Origin: Polyangiaceae bacterium
Lineage (GTDB): Bacteria; Myxococcota_A; Polyangia; Polyangiales; Polyangiaceae
Assembly (NCBI GenBank): GCA_016929495.1
Contig: JAFGIS010000441.1
Coordinates: forward strand, 1 to 35,977
Length of the DNA stretch: 35,977 bases
Direction of reading: 5' to 3'
Shown here piece after piece: positions 7,879 through 15,403 of the stretch (positions are counted from its first letter, which is position 1; each line of letters opens with the position of its first letter). The notes under the pieces are model-generated. The model saw nothing but the letters and a program-made list of their open reading frames with translations, did no database searches and had not been told where the DNA came from. The position numbers were made by a program, and so were the translations under genes.

Positions 7879-8814
7879 GTGAATATCGCGTTCTTCGGAC
7901 TTCCGCTCGCTGCGCTGGCTCTGGGCCACGATGGCCACGACGTTTCCTTGGCCGCCCTGTCTCCGGTCGAGGCTCCGGGGCGAAGGCGCCTCGGGCGGCT
8001 GCTCGCTCGCGAGCGCGTCGTGGACGCTCTGGAGCACTCGAACGCGCAGCTCGGACGACTCGTCGAGGACCGGCTGGCGGCGTCTCGACCGGACCTGGTG
8101 GTCTGTTGGTTCTGGACTCGGCGGCTGCCGGACCAGTGGCTCGCGCGGGCCCGGCTCGGCGGCGTCGGCGTGCACCCCTCCCTGTTGCCGCGACACCGTG
8201 GGCCAGACCCGTTCTTCTGGACCATCGACTCGGGCGACGCCCAGGCAGGCATCAGCGTCTACCAGCTGGACGCACAGTACGATACGGGCCCGATTCTTTG
8301 GCAGGAGGCACTTGTTGTGGGCCGACGCAATGCATGGCAGCTGGCGCGCGCGCTGGATCGTCCAGGTCTGGCCGCTTTGCGCCATGTCGTCGGGTGTCTG
8401 GCAACGGGCCGAGGCCTGATGGCGCGCCCACAGGCGACCGAGCTCGCCACCTGGGCTCGGCGCCCCGAAGGCCAGGACCTTCAGGTCGAGTGGACCTGGA
8501 GCACCGAGCGCGTGCTGCGGCGGATAAGGGCCCTCTCTCCGGTGCCGGGACTCGCTCTGGAGCTGCGCGGCTTTCGGTTCTTCGTTCTGGGGGCCGAACG
8601 ACGGGACCTGACCGTGCGAGCGCTCGAACCTGGCGAAGCCACGGTCGGGACCGAGGTGACTGTCCGGACCGGCGATGGGGCGATTGCCCTGACCCGTGTC
8701 CTGATTGACGAGGAGGGGGCGGACGCGCAGCCCCGACACGTCGACGGCCGGCAGCTGGCCGAGATCGTCCGCGGAGCCGAACGGTCTCCGGGGACCGTCA
8801 CCCCGGGCGCCTGA
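7879..8814 (+). CDS. Formyltransferase family protein (Fmt-like), active-site Asn replaced
   Basis: The 311-aa protein has a formyltransferase N-terminal domain (about 1-190) and a C-terminal domain resembling the Fmt C-terminal barrel. The active-site region GVHPSLLPRHRGPDPFFW is clear. H99 and D135 (in DAQYDTGPIL) sit 36 residues apart, as do H108 and D144 of E. coli methionyl-tRNA formyltransferase. The catalytic asparagine two residues before the His is Gly here (G97), so chemistry or substrate may differ from formyl transfer to Met-tRNA. Sugar-nucleotide and hydroxymethyl transferase relatives are alternatives. GTG 7879 was chosen because it starts the Rossmann strand (NIAFFG) and follows TAGGAG at 7866-7871. 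In-frame sequence upstream to 7645 crosses the hairpins and is not protein-like. Confidence 0.8.
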   Translation: MNIAFFGLPLAALALGHDGHDVSLAALSPVEAPGRRRLGRLLARERVVDALEHSNAQLGRLVEDRLAASRPDLVVCWFWTRRLPDQWLARARLGGVGVHPSLLPRHRGPDPFFWTIDSGDAQAGISVYQLDAQYDTGPILWQEALVVGRRNAWQLARALDRPGLAALRHVVGCLATGRGLMARPQATELATWARRPEGQDLQVEWTWSTERVLRRIRALSPVPGLALELRGFRFFVLGAERRDLTVRALEPGEATVGTEVTVRTGDGAIALTRVLIDEEGADAQPRHVDGRQLAEIVRGAERSPGTVTPGA

Positions 8815-8952
8815 GGTCCCAGGGCCCGGCGGGCTCCGGGTCGGTGGGTGTGGGCCAGGACTCGGCGCAGGCCTCGGTCCGGACGGCAGCGGTGCACTGG
8901 CTGGGGTTTGCGACGTGAAATGGTAGACTGCCTTTCCCGTGGAGGAACATGC

Positions 8953-10062
8953 ATGAACGACCCCGCGATTGCGGCCCGGCGTGCCCGCGAGAAGCTGGCC
9001 CAGGGCCTTCAGGCGCTGCAGAGCGCCAGCGTGCCGCCTGAACTCATCGATGCAGCCGATCCAGTCGCCGAGGCAATGAGCGCGCTGTGGGGAATCGAGT
9101 CGTCGGGCGGCGCACGATTGGCCGAAGCCGGTCCGCTCGCGCTCGATGCGGCTCGGCGAGCTCTTGCCCGACTGCAGACCTATGCTCAGACCGATCCCGC
9201 GGTCGAACGTGCCCTGGACGCGGTGGCCGAGTCACTGAGCCTCATTTTCGCCGTGCTGCGTGAGGCGCCCGTCCAAGCGGCTGCTGGGCCAACCCCCGCG
9301 CAGGCGCCACAACCGCCTGCCCCTCCGCCCGCCACCTTGGAGGGACGGCCTTCGTCTCCGCCGGGGCTCGGGGTTCCGCAGAACGTCGCCATGGTTTCCT
9401 CCAGTGCGCCGCGTCCGGGCGCGCACGCGGCTCCGATGCCTGCTAGAGCACAGCCGGCCCCCGCCCCGCGTGCTCCTGCCTTTGCTCCGACCGCTCTGGC
9501 GCAGCCACCCGGTCCGGTCGAAGCCCCACGCCACATGGCAGAGCCTGCCTTTGCTCCGACCGCTCTGGCGCAGCCATCCGGTCCGGTCGAAGCCCCACGC
9601 CAGATGGCAGGGCCTCCGCGTGAGGCTAGAGCTGCAGTTGCGGCCGCGCCGCCCGCATGGGCTGCAGAGCTCGCACCGGTCGCATCGGCGAGTCCTGCCC
9701 AGGATCGAGCAGGCCGCACCGGCGGCCCTGTGATCCGGGTCGAGGCGGACTTGGGCGCCCACAGCTCGAGTAACTTCTACAAGGGTCTGAGCGGACATGA
9801 CGTGATCGATTCGGGCGGCATCTTCGTGGCCACCTACCAGGTTCCGGCTCTGGGCCAGGCGGTGCTGCTCAGGGTGTCGCTGCCCGGCGGGTACGAGTTC
9901 GAGGCGCGCGGCATAGTGCGCTGGACCCGTGACGCGGGAGCCGCGAGCGCCGATGCGCCGCCCGGGTTCGGTGCACAGCTCACCGACATCTCTCCCGAGG
10001 GCCGCCAGCTCGTGTACCGCTACGTGCGCAATCGCGAACCGTTGTTCCACGACGACTTGTGA
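8953..10062 (+). CDS. PilZ-domain c-di-GMP effector with Pro/Ala linker
   Basis: This 369-aa protein has three parts: a helical N-terminal domain (1-105, Ala/Leu/Glu-rich), a Pro/Ala-rich linker (about 105-255), and a C-terminal PilZ domain (about 262-369) of the myxobacterial TIGR02266-like type. Its signatures include NFYKGLSGHDVIDSGGIF and the strand GIVRWTRD. PilZ domains bind cyclic di-GMP, but the N-terminal R-x-x-x-R motif typical of strong binders is not obvious, so ligand binding is uncertain. The start is well supported by GGAGG at 8941-8945, 7 nt before the ATG. The linker carries a 69-bp in-frame duplication (9475-9612). The stop is followed 4 nt later by a possible GTG start of the next gene, so the two may be translationally coupled. 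Confidence 0.85.
   Translation: MNDPAIAARRAREKLAQGLQALQSASVPPELIDAADPVAEAMSALWGIESSGGARLAEAGPLALDAARRALARLQTYAQTDPAVERALDAVAESLSLIFAVLREAPVQAAAGPTPAQAPQPPAPPPATLEGRPSSPPGLGVPQNVAMVSSSAPRPGAHAAPMPARAQPAPAPRAPAFAPTALAQPPGPVEAPRHMAEPAFAPTALAQPSGPVEAPRQMAGPPREARAAVAAAPPAWAAELAPVASASPAQDRAGRTGGPVIRVEADLGAHSSSNFYKGLSGHDVIDSGGIFVATYQVPALGQAVLLRVSLPGGYEFEARGIVRWTRDAGAASADAPPGFGAQLTDISPEGRQLVYRYVRNREPLFHDDL
9475..9612 (+). repeat. Two tandem 69-bp copies inside the PilZ gene
   Basis: Two nearly identical 69-bp units (9475-9543 and 9544-9612) encode the 23-residue segment beginning PAFAPTALAQP twice. I see only a few base differences. The length is a multiple of 3, so the frame is kept and only the linker length changes. 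Confidence 0.85.
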
Positions 10063-10066
10063 CACG

Positions 10067-13000
10067 GTGCACGCCCCTGCCGTGAAGTGCGCCACCTGCC
10101 CGTGGCGGCCCGGAACAGGGACGACCTTCTGCCTTGATGTCCGCCTCGGGGCTCTGACGCTGGCCGTCTTGCTCTGGTCGCTTGCGGCTGTGTCTCCTGC
10201 CTGGGCCGCCGCTCGAACGGATCCGTATCTACGCTGGTACACGCTCGTCACCCCGCATTTTCGCTTGCACTATCACAGTGGTCTGGAGGAGATCGCCCAA
10301 AGCGCCGCGTCGGCTGCCGAGTGGTCGTACGAACGGATCACGCGCGACTTGGGCTGGCGTCCTCCGGAAATCACGGAGGTCTTGCTCACGGACGATACCG
10401 ACGCCGCGAACGGATCGGCGCGAGTGTTGCCGTACAGTCTGGTGCGTCTGTACGTGACGGCGCCGGACGACATGTCGGCTCTGCAGGGATACCACGACTG
10501 GCTCCTCGATCTCGTGACGCACGAGTTCACCCACGTTGCTCATCTCGACAACGTGACGGGCTTGCCGGCGGTCTTGAACGCGATACTGGGCAAGACCGTC
10601 GCTCCCAATGCCTTGCAGCCTCCGTGGCTCGTCGAGGGCGTGGCGGTCAACATGGAGAGCGCCTACACCGGCCGCGGCAGGCTGCGCTCGTCGCTCTACG
10701 ACATGTACCTGCGCGCCGATGTGCTCGAGGGCCGCCTGGCGCGCCTGGACGAAATCGGCAATCCGGTTCGGCGCTGGCCGTCCGGCGAGCTTCCGTACCT
10801 GTACGGCAGCGAGTTCGTTCGCTTCATACGCGACGTGTACGGCCCCACGGTGTTCGCCGCCGTGGCGGCCGACTACGGGGATGACGTCATTCCCTGGGCG
10901 ATCAATCGAGCCGTGCGACGCGTGACCGGCAAGACGTACGTCGAGCTGTATCGTGACTGGCAGGCACACTTGCAGCAGCGCTACGCCGCGCAGGTTTCGG
11001 CGATCGTGCGGCGCGGCCGACGCGAGGGAACGCGACTCACGCACGGTGGGAGGGGGGCAAGCACTCCGCGGTTCGTCCCCGAACGGTGCCGGAGCCGCTG
11101 GGGCGTCGACGACGCGTTCGTGTTCTATCGCGATGACGGACACACGTTCGCCGGGCTCTATGTCGTTCCCTTCGTTTCGAGGCAGCGGGTGGACGAGACC
11201 CGGGCGGTGCTGCTCGCCCGGACCGACGCACCCGCGGCATCCTTCGACCCGGCATGCGGAATCGTTTTCGCTGGCACCGCCCTGTCGCGCCGCAACTACC
11301 TGTTCAGCGATCTGCAGTACCTCCCTCCGGGAGCTCGATCGCCGCAGGGCACGGAGCGCTGGAGGCGACGCCTGACCGTGGGCCGACGCGCTCTCATGCC
11401 CGACGTGAGCCCCGACGGGCGCTCGGTGGTCTATGTCGCCAACCATGCCGGCACGACGACACTCAGGATCGCGGATCGCTCTCCCGACGGAACGTTGACG
11501 CACGAGCGGCTGCTTGCGCCGAGCGGTCGTTTCGAGCAGGTGTACACGCCGCGGTTCTCTCCGGACGGCCGCACCGTGGCCTATGGCGTCTGGACTCGGG
11601 ATGGATACCGCGATCTGCGCGTGGTCGATGTGCGCACCGGATCGGTGTCGCAGCTGACGCGCGACCGGGCCCTCGACCTGCAGCCCAGCTGGTCACCCGA
11701 CGGCCGTTTCCTGTTCTTCAGCTCGGATCGAACCGGCGTGCCCAACGTGTACGCCTTCGACTTCTCGACACTCGAGCTCTACCAGGTCACGAACGTGCTG
11801 ACCGGGGCGTACATGCCGGAGGTGGCTCCCGACGGACGCACGCTGCTCTACGTAGGGTACACGTCGGAGGGATTCGACGTTTACTCTCTCGAGCTCGACC
11901 AGCGCCAGTGGCTCGCGGCGCTGCCGTACCGGGACCCGTATCCCGTCGCCGAGGCGGGCCCCGCGCCGCGCCGGTGGCCCGTCCGGCCCTACAACCCGCT
12001 GCCCACGTTGCGCCCCTACGCGTACAACGTCGAATACGGCTCGACCACGTACGGACAGGGCGTGCGGGTCTCCGCGCGCGGCAGCGACGCCGTCGGATTG
12101 CACCTGCTGCATGGTTCGGTGACCGCGCACACCGAGCTCGGCGGCCCCGAGTTCTCGCTCGACTACACCTATCGGCGGCTTCCGCTCGTTCTGAGTGCCG
12201 AGCTCTCTCGGTCAGCGGCGCCCACGACCGGATTCACCTTGGACACCGACACCCATCGGATCACCCAATGGCGTACGGCTGCGTCCACCTGGATCAGCGT
12301 GCCGCGGTACTACGCGTACGAATCGCAGAACCTGTGGCTCGGCTACTCGCTCGTGGAGCATCATGCGAGACTGCCGGTGGGTGAGAACGTCGACCCCTAC
12401 GCGTCCGTGCCGGTCGAACCGGACCGCGGCGTCCTCGGCGAGGTGAATGTCGGCTGGGCCTACTCGAACGCTTCGGGAACCTGGTATGGCATAGGACCCG
12501 AGCGTGGCTGGTCCTCGATCGTGGCCCTGGATCTGGCGGACGAGGCCACCGCGAGCGACTCGGCGCTCGTCTCGCTCATGGGCCGCGCCAGAGCCTACGT
12601 CCCGATGCCATGGCTCGATCACCACGTGCTGGCGTTGGCCGTCTCTGGGGGCGCATCGGTGGGCGACTTCCCGCGCCAGGGGCGGCTGTTCTACGTCGGT
12701 GGATTCATGTCGCAGGACCTGGCGCAAACGTTCGTGAGCAGCGTGCGCCAAGGCGCGTTCGTGCTGAGAGGCTACGCACCCAACGCCTTCGGCGGGACGG
12801 AGTACACGCTGCTCAACGCAGAGTACCGCTTCCCGCTGCTCAGCGTGGACCGCGGCGCCAGCACGTTGCCGGTCTTCTTGAGGTTCCTGTCCGGGGCGCT
12901 GTTCGCCGACTACGGCGGTGCCTTCGATCGGCTCGACACCGAGCGTCCGCTCGAAAGCTACCACCTGGGACTCGGCGGAGAGCTGCGCGTCGACTGGGTG

Positions 13001-13108
13001 TTCGCCTTCGGGGCCGAGGCCCTGCTGCGCCTGGGCTACGCCGTCGGAACGGATTCGACCGCGGTCCGTGGGGGTCAGTCTTACTTTGCGGCAGCGGCGG
13101 ATTTCTAG
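10067..13108 (+). CDS. Outer-membrane protein: HEXXH peptidase, TolB-like propeller and beta-barrel
   Basis: This exported protein of about 1013 aa has, in order: a signal peptide (about 25-48, ending PAWAA); a gluzincin-like peptidase domain with HEFTH (152-156) and the third-ligand glutamate in WLVEGVA (E190); a beta-propeller of TolB/WD40-like repeats (SPDGRSVVY, SPDGRTVAY, SPDGRFLFF, APDGRTLLY; about 440-620); and a C-terminal region rich in alternating beta strands (about 660-1013) with a VLRGY motif and ending in an aromatic residue (ADF), as in Omp85/surface-antigen barrels. It is probably a surface or periplasm-facing metalloprotease anchored in the outer membrane. The start is uncertain: GTG 10067 follows the PilZ stop by 4 nt, and GTG 10082 is in the same frame. 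An ATG at 9929 would overlap PilZ by over 130 bp and is rejected. Confidence 0.82.
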   Translation: MHAPAVKCATCPWRPGTGTTFCLDVRLGALTLAVLLWSLAAVSPAWAAARTDPYLRWYTLVTPHFRLHYHSGLEEIAQSAASAAEWSYERITRDLGWRPPEITEVLLTDDTDAANGSARVLPYSLVRLYVTAPDDMSALQGYHDWLLDLVTHEFTHVAHLDNVTGLPAVLNAILGKTVAPNALQPPWLVEGVAVNMESAYTGRGRLRSSLYDMYLRADVLEGRLARLDEIGNPVRRWPSGELPYLYGSEFVRFIRDVYGPTVFAAVAADYGDDVIPWAINRAVRRVTGKTYVELYRDWQAHLQQRYAAQVSAIVRRGRREGTRLTHGGRGASTPRFVPERCRSRWGVDDAFVFYRDDGHTFAGLYVVPFVSRQRVDETRAVLLARTDAPAASFDPACGIVFAGTALSRRNYLFSDLQYLPPGARSPQGTERWRRRLTVGRRALMPDVSPDGRSVVYVANHAGTTTLRIADRSPDGTLTHERLLAPSGRFEQVYTPRFSPDGRTVAYGVWTRDGYRDLRVVDVRTGSVSQLTRDRALDLQPSWSPDGRFLFFSSDRTGVPNVYAFDFSTLELYQVTNVLTGAYMPEVAPDGRTLLYVGYTSEGFDVYSLELDQRQWLAALPYRDPYPVAEAGPAPRRWPVRPYNPLPTLRPYAYNVEYGSTTYGQGVRVSARGSDAVGLHLLHGSVTAHTELGGPEFSLDYTYRRLPLVLSAELSRSAAPTTGFTLDTDTHRITQWRTAASTWISVPRYYAYESQNLWLGYSLVEHHARLPVGENVDPYASVPVEPDRGVLGEVNVGWAYSNASGTWYGIGPERGWSSIVALDLADEATASDSALVSLMGRARAYVPMPWLDHHVLALAVSGGASVGDFPRQGRLFYVGGFMSQDLAQTFVSSVRQGAFVLRGYAPNAFGGTEYTLLNAEYRFPLLSVDRGASTLPVFLRFLSGALFADYGGAFDRLDTERPLESYHLGLGGELRVDWVFAFGAEALLRLGYAVGTDSTAVRGGQSYFAAAADF

Positions 13109-13270
13109 CGCGTGGGGTCCGCAAGCATCCATTGGGAGCGAGCAGCGACGGCAAGCGCGGTGCGGACGGGCTGGCGACACCGGCGCCGAAACCACCAGGG
13201 AAACCGGCGGCCGCCACCCCGCCGAGGTTCCAGATCCACAGAACCGGCCCGTTTCATGGGCCCGCCACCG

Positions 13271-13285
13271 TGGCACGAGAGCTGC
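13271..13285 (+). promoter_or_regulatory. Sigma-54-like promoter candidate
   Basis: TGGCACG-N4-CTGC matches the sigma-54 consensus TGGCACG-N4-TTGC at all but one position, with the correct spacing between the GG and GC doublets. It would start transcription near 13297, just before the Uma2-type gene. No enhancer-binding site could be identified, so a chance match is possible. Confidence 0.3.
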
Positions 13286-13303
13286 GTTCCTCCCGAGCGC
13301 CCC

Positions 13304-14032
13304 ATGCACGGTACACTCCTCTGCGTGGCTCCCGATTTCAAGGCCGCCGTTTCACTCTGCTACCCAGTGCGGACGAGTCCCGAGGCGTGGGCGCTTCCCG
13401 AGGGAACCGTGCCCGAATCCGTGCCTCATGATGCCGCTACCGAGCGAATCAAGTCGGTGTTGGTGGCCTGGGCGGCGCGTTCGCCGCGCCCTGTTTGGGT
13501 GGCGAGAAACCTGACCGTTCGCTGGCTCGAGGCTCAGCCCTCGATCGGCATTGATCCCGACGTCTGCGTGCTCGAGCCACCACCCGATGCGGTAGAAGCG
13601 CTTGCGAGCCTGTGCCTGTGGAAGCCCGGGCACCACCCGCCTCCGGTGTGCATCGAGGTGGTGAGCGCGCATCATCCGCACAAGGACTACGTGGCGATAC
13701 AGGACCGATACGCAGCCATGGGCACGCAAGAGCTCATCGTGTTCGATCCGCTTCTGGTCGGACCGCATTCGCTAGGCGGGCCCGTCCTGCTGCAGCTATG
13801 GCGCCGCAACCCGGTTGGGATGCTCGAGCGAGTTCACTTCGGCAACACCCCCGCGTTTTCTCAGGTTCTCGAAGCGTGGCTCCTGCCCGACCCGGGGCGG
13901 CTCGAGTTCGCCGATGATCGAGCAGGCGCGCATCGGTGGCTGACCCTCGAGGGGCAGGAGCGCGCTGAGACCGGCCCCTCCTTTCTTGCCCGCCCTGCTC
14001 GCGCTCTGCTACAGGCTAGCCGATGCGGCTGA
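13304..14032 (+). CDS. Uma2 family (DUF820) endonuclease-like protein
   Basis: A soluble protein of about 242 aa with a Uma2/DUF820 fold, a branch of PD-(D/E)XK nucleases. Visible motifs are IGIDPDVCVLE (acidic Asp), VCIEVVSAHHPHKDY (the E-x-V-S strand followed by the KD helix) and QELIVFDP. The role of Uma2 proteins in the cell is not settled, and they are abundant in cyanobacteria and myxobacteria. The start is unclear: ATG 13304 is used, GTG 13325 would give a more usual N-terminus, and sequence further upstream is Arg/Pro-rich. The C-terminus overlaps the start of the next gene by 10 nt. The 195 bp before it, after the outer-membrane gene, hold only the sigma-54-like site. Confidence 0.75.
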   Translation: MHGTLLCVAPDFKAAVSLCYPVRTSPEAWALPEGTVPESVPHDAATERIKSVLVAWAARSPRPVWVARNLTVRWLEAQPSIGIDPDVCVLEPPPDAVEALASLCLWKPGHHPPPVCIEVVSAHHPHKDYVAIQDRYAAMGTQELIVFDPLLVGPHSLGGPVLLQLWRRNPVGMLERVHFGNTPAFSQVLEAWLLPDPGRLEFADDRAGAHRWLTLEGQERAETGPSFLARPARALLQASRCG

Positions 14033-14496
14033 TCGTATCCGTCGCGTTCGCTCTCGGATTGGCGGCCTGTGCGGCTCCGATCGCGCCTTCGACGCGCGTC
14101 ACCGACGCCGCGCGCGAGCTCAATCTCGCGGCGCGCTTCGGCCGTATGGACATCGCGCTCGGATGGACCGCACAGAACGCGAAGAGTACCTTCGTCGAAC
14201 GACACGCGGCCTGGGGTGACGCCATACGCGTGCTCGACGTGGAGCTGTCGGGCCTCGCGATGCCCGATTCGCACCAAGCGTGGATGCAGGTCGACTACTC
14301 GTGGATGCGCATCGACGAGAGCTCGCTGCGCAAGACGCGCGTAGCACAGCTCTGGCAGGACACAGACGGGTGGCGGCTGGTTCGCGAGCACCGTGTCGCC
14401 GGCGACGTCGGCCTGTTCGGAGAGCGAGCACGCGCGAAAGCCGTGCCGCGGCCGGACGTTCACCGCCCTTCACGAACCATCCGCGAGACGCCGTAG
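14023..14496 (+). CDS. Small lipoprotein of unknown function
   Basis: A 157-aa protein with a lipoprotein signal: a hydrophobic stretch RLIVSVAFALGLAAC with lipobox LAAC (Cys16). The mature part, with DYSWMRIDESSLRK and QLWQDTDGWRLVRE, resembles the beta-sheet pattern of NTF2-like domains, but this is only an impression. The C-terminus (about 130-157) is basic and probably disordered. The start overlaps the Uma2-type gene by 10 nt, suggesting co-expression. Confidence 0.65.
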   Translation: MRLIVSVAFALGLAACAAPIAPSTRVTDAARELNLAARFGRMDIALGWTAQNAKSTFVERHAAWGDAIRVLDVELSGLAMPDSHQAWMQVDYSWMRIDESSLRKTRVAQLWQDTDGWRLVREHRVAGDVGLFGERARAKAVPRPDVHRPSRTIRETP

Positions 14497-14509
14497 AGCG
14501 AGCCGGGAC

Positions 14510-14641
14510 TCAGCCCTTTTCACCCTGACCAGCAGCAGGCTGCGCGGTCGTGCTCTTGCTGCGCTTGTCGCGTTGCTTCTTGGCAGCCTGAGCCCTGCGC
14601 TGTCTCATCTTCCAGGACTTCCTACGATCGAAACTTCCCAT
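14510..14641 (-). CDS. 43-aa Arg/Lys-rich protein
   Basis: A short open frame of 43 codons begins MGSFDRRKSWKMRQRR and is very basic throughout (about 14 Arg/Lys) before a Gln/Ala/Gly-rich tail. Such an unbroken helical, basic composition is unlike the surrounding noncoding sequence and resembles small basic proteins I associate with myxobacterial genomes, which could bind nucleic acid. A GGAG lies 10 nt before the ATG. It is the only gene I can support in the 430-bp gap 14497-14926. The function is unknown, and the family resemblance is from memory. Confidence 0.55.
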   Translation of the reverse strand: MGSFDRRKSWKMRQRRAQAAKKQRDKRSKSTTAQPAAGQGEKG

Positions 14642-14813
14642 GTTCTGTTGACTCCGCGTGCTCCAGGTTGGGATCGACGCGCGCCCTGCTTAGCGCTTCC
14701 CGCTCGCCCCCGCTACTACGACGACGGACAACGGACTCACGGGGCGGGACCTGCGGCGTCGAAAGCTTCCTTCCAGCCCGTGAGACCTAGTGCCGCGTTT
14801 CGATGGAGTTGAA

Positions 14814-14861
14814 GGGCCGGAAGCGACGCCCCCAGCTGGGTGAGGGCATCGCTTCCGGCCC
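14814..14861. terminator. 18-bp hairpin between convergent genes
   Basis: The arms 14814-14831 and 14844-14861 are complementary over 18 bp with one mismatch (core GGCCGGAAGCG), with a 12-nt loop. It lies downstream of the minus-strand gene ending at 14927 and could act as a terminator. No T-tract follows, so Rho-independent termination is not certain. Confidence 0.4.
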
Positions 14862-14926
14862 CAAACCCACTCGTCTGACCGCGGCACCTCTTCATTGTTG
14901 GTCATCGTTTCAGATGAAACGATGCA

Positions 14927-15229
14927 CTAGCCGCTCGATGCATCCTCGAGGGCGCGTTCCTTGTCCCGCACCTCGAGCCTGTAGCGGCTGTTGACGGTCT
15001 CGATATAGAAAACGTCGCGCGCAGCCAGGCGCAGGACGCGCTTGACCGGCGTCGTGACATACTCGTGCATCCCGTCGGAGAACTCGATGACGATCACCGA
15101 ACCCTTGCGAGGAGCCCTCACGAGCCGTCCACTCACGGCGCGCGAGCCTCGACCGAGTTTCCGAAGCAGGACCTGCACTGTGTCTATCCTAGCAACCCAT
15201 GGCCCGCGGTCCAAGGCGCCATACCTCAT
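14927..15229 (-). CDS. Small hypothetical protein
   Basis: A soluble protein, 100 aa from ATG 15229 or 83 aa from GTG 15178. It is rich in beta-strand patterns (GSVIVIEFSDGMHEYVTTPVK, split here by charged turns; DVFYIETVNSRYRLEV), suggesting a small beta-barrel, but no family was recognised. The GTG start fits a promoter ending 7 nt before it, so the shorter form may be correct as a leaderless product. The C-terminus is acidic and basic mixed. Confidence 0.55.
   Translation of the reverse strand: MRYGALDRGPWVARIDTVQVLLRKLGRGSRAVSGRLVRAPRKGSVIVIEFSDGMHEYVTTPVKRVLRLAARDVFYIETVNSRYRLEVRDKERALEDASSG
15186..15214 (-). promoter_or_regulatory. Candidate promoter TTGGAC-N17-TAGGAT
   Basis: On the minus strand, TTGGAC (15209-15214) and TAGGAT (15186-15191) are separated by exactly 17 bp. 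The -10 box lies 7 nt before GTG 15178, so transcription could start at or next to that codon and give a leaderless message for the small protein. Confidence 0.35.
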
Positions 15230-15403
15230 ATAACGCTCACTCGGCCGGGATGGTAAGGGACAGCCGGCTGATCCGGCGCCCGGGCTCGCGCCGGTTCTTG
15301 CTTCGGGCGGGCTGCTCTTCGGCTCTCGCCGGACTGTTGTCGCCGGACTGTGCCCGGCCACTAAGCCGGTCCCTGGTTCGGCTGTGGGCGGGGCGGCGGC
15401 ACT

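Noticed and set aside
12212..13309. 365-codon minus-strand open frame opposite the barrel domain
   Set aside because: It overlaps the outer-membrane gene end, has no motif, and has shadow-like composition.
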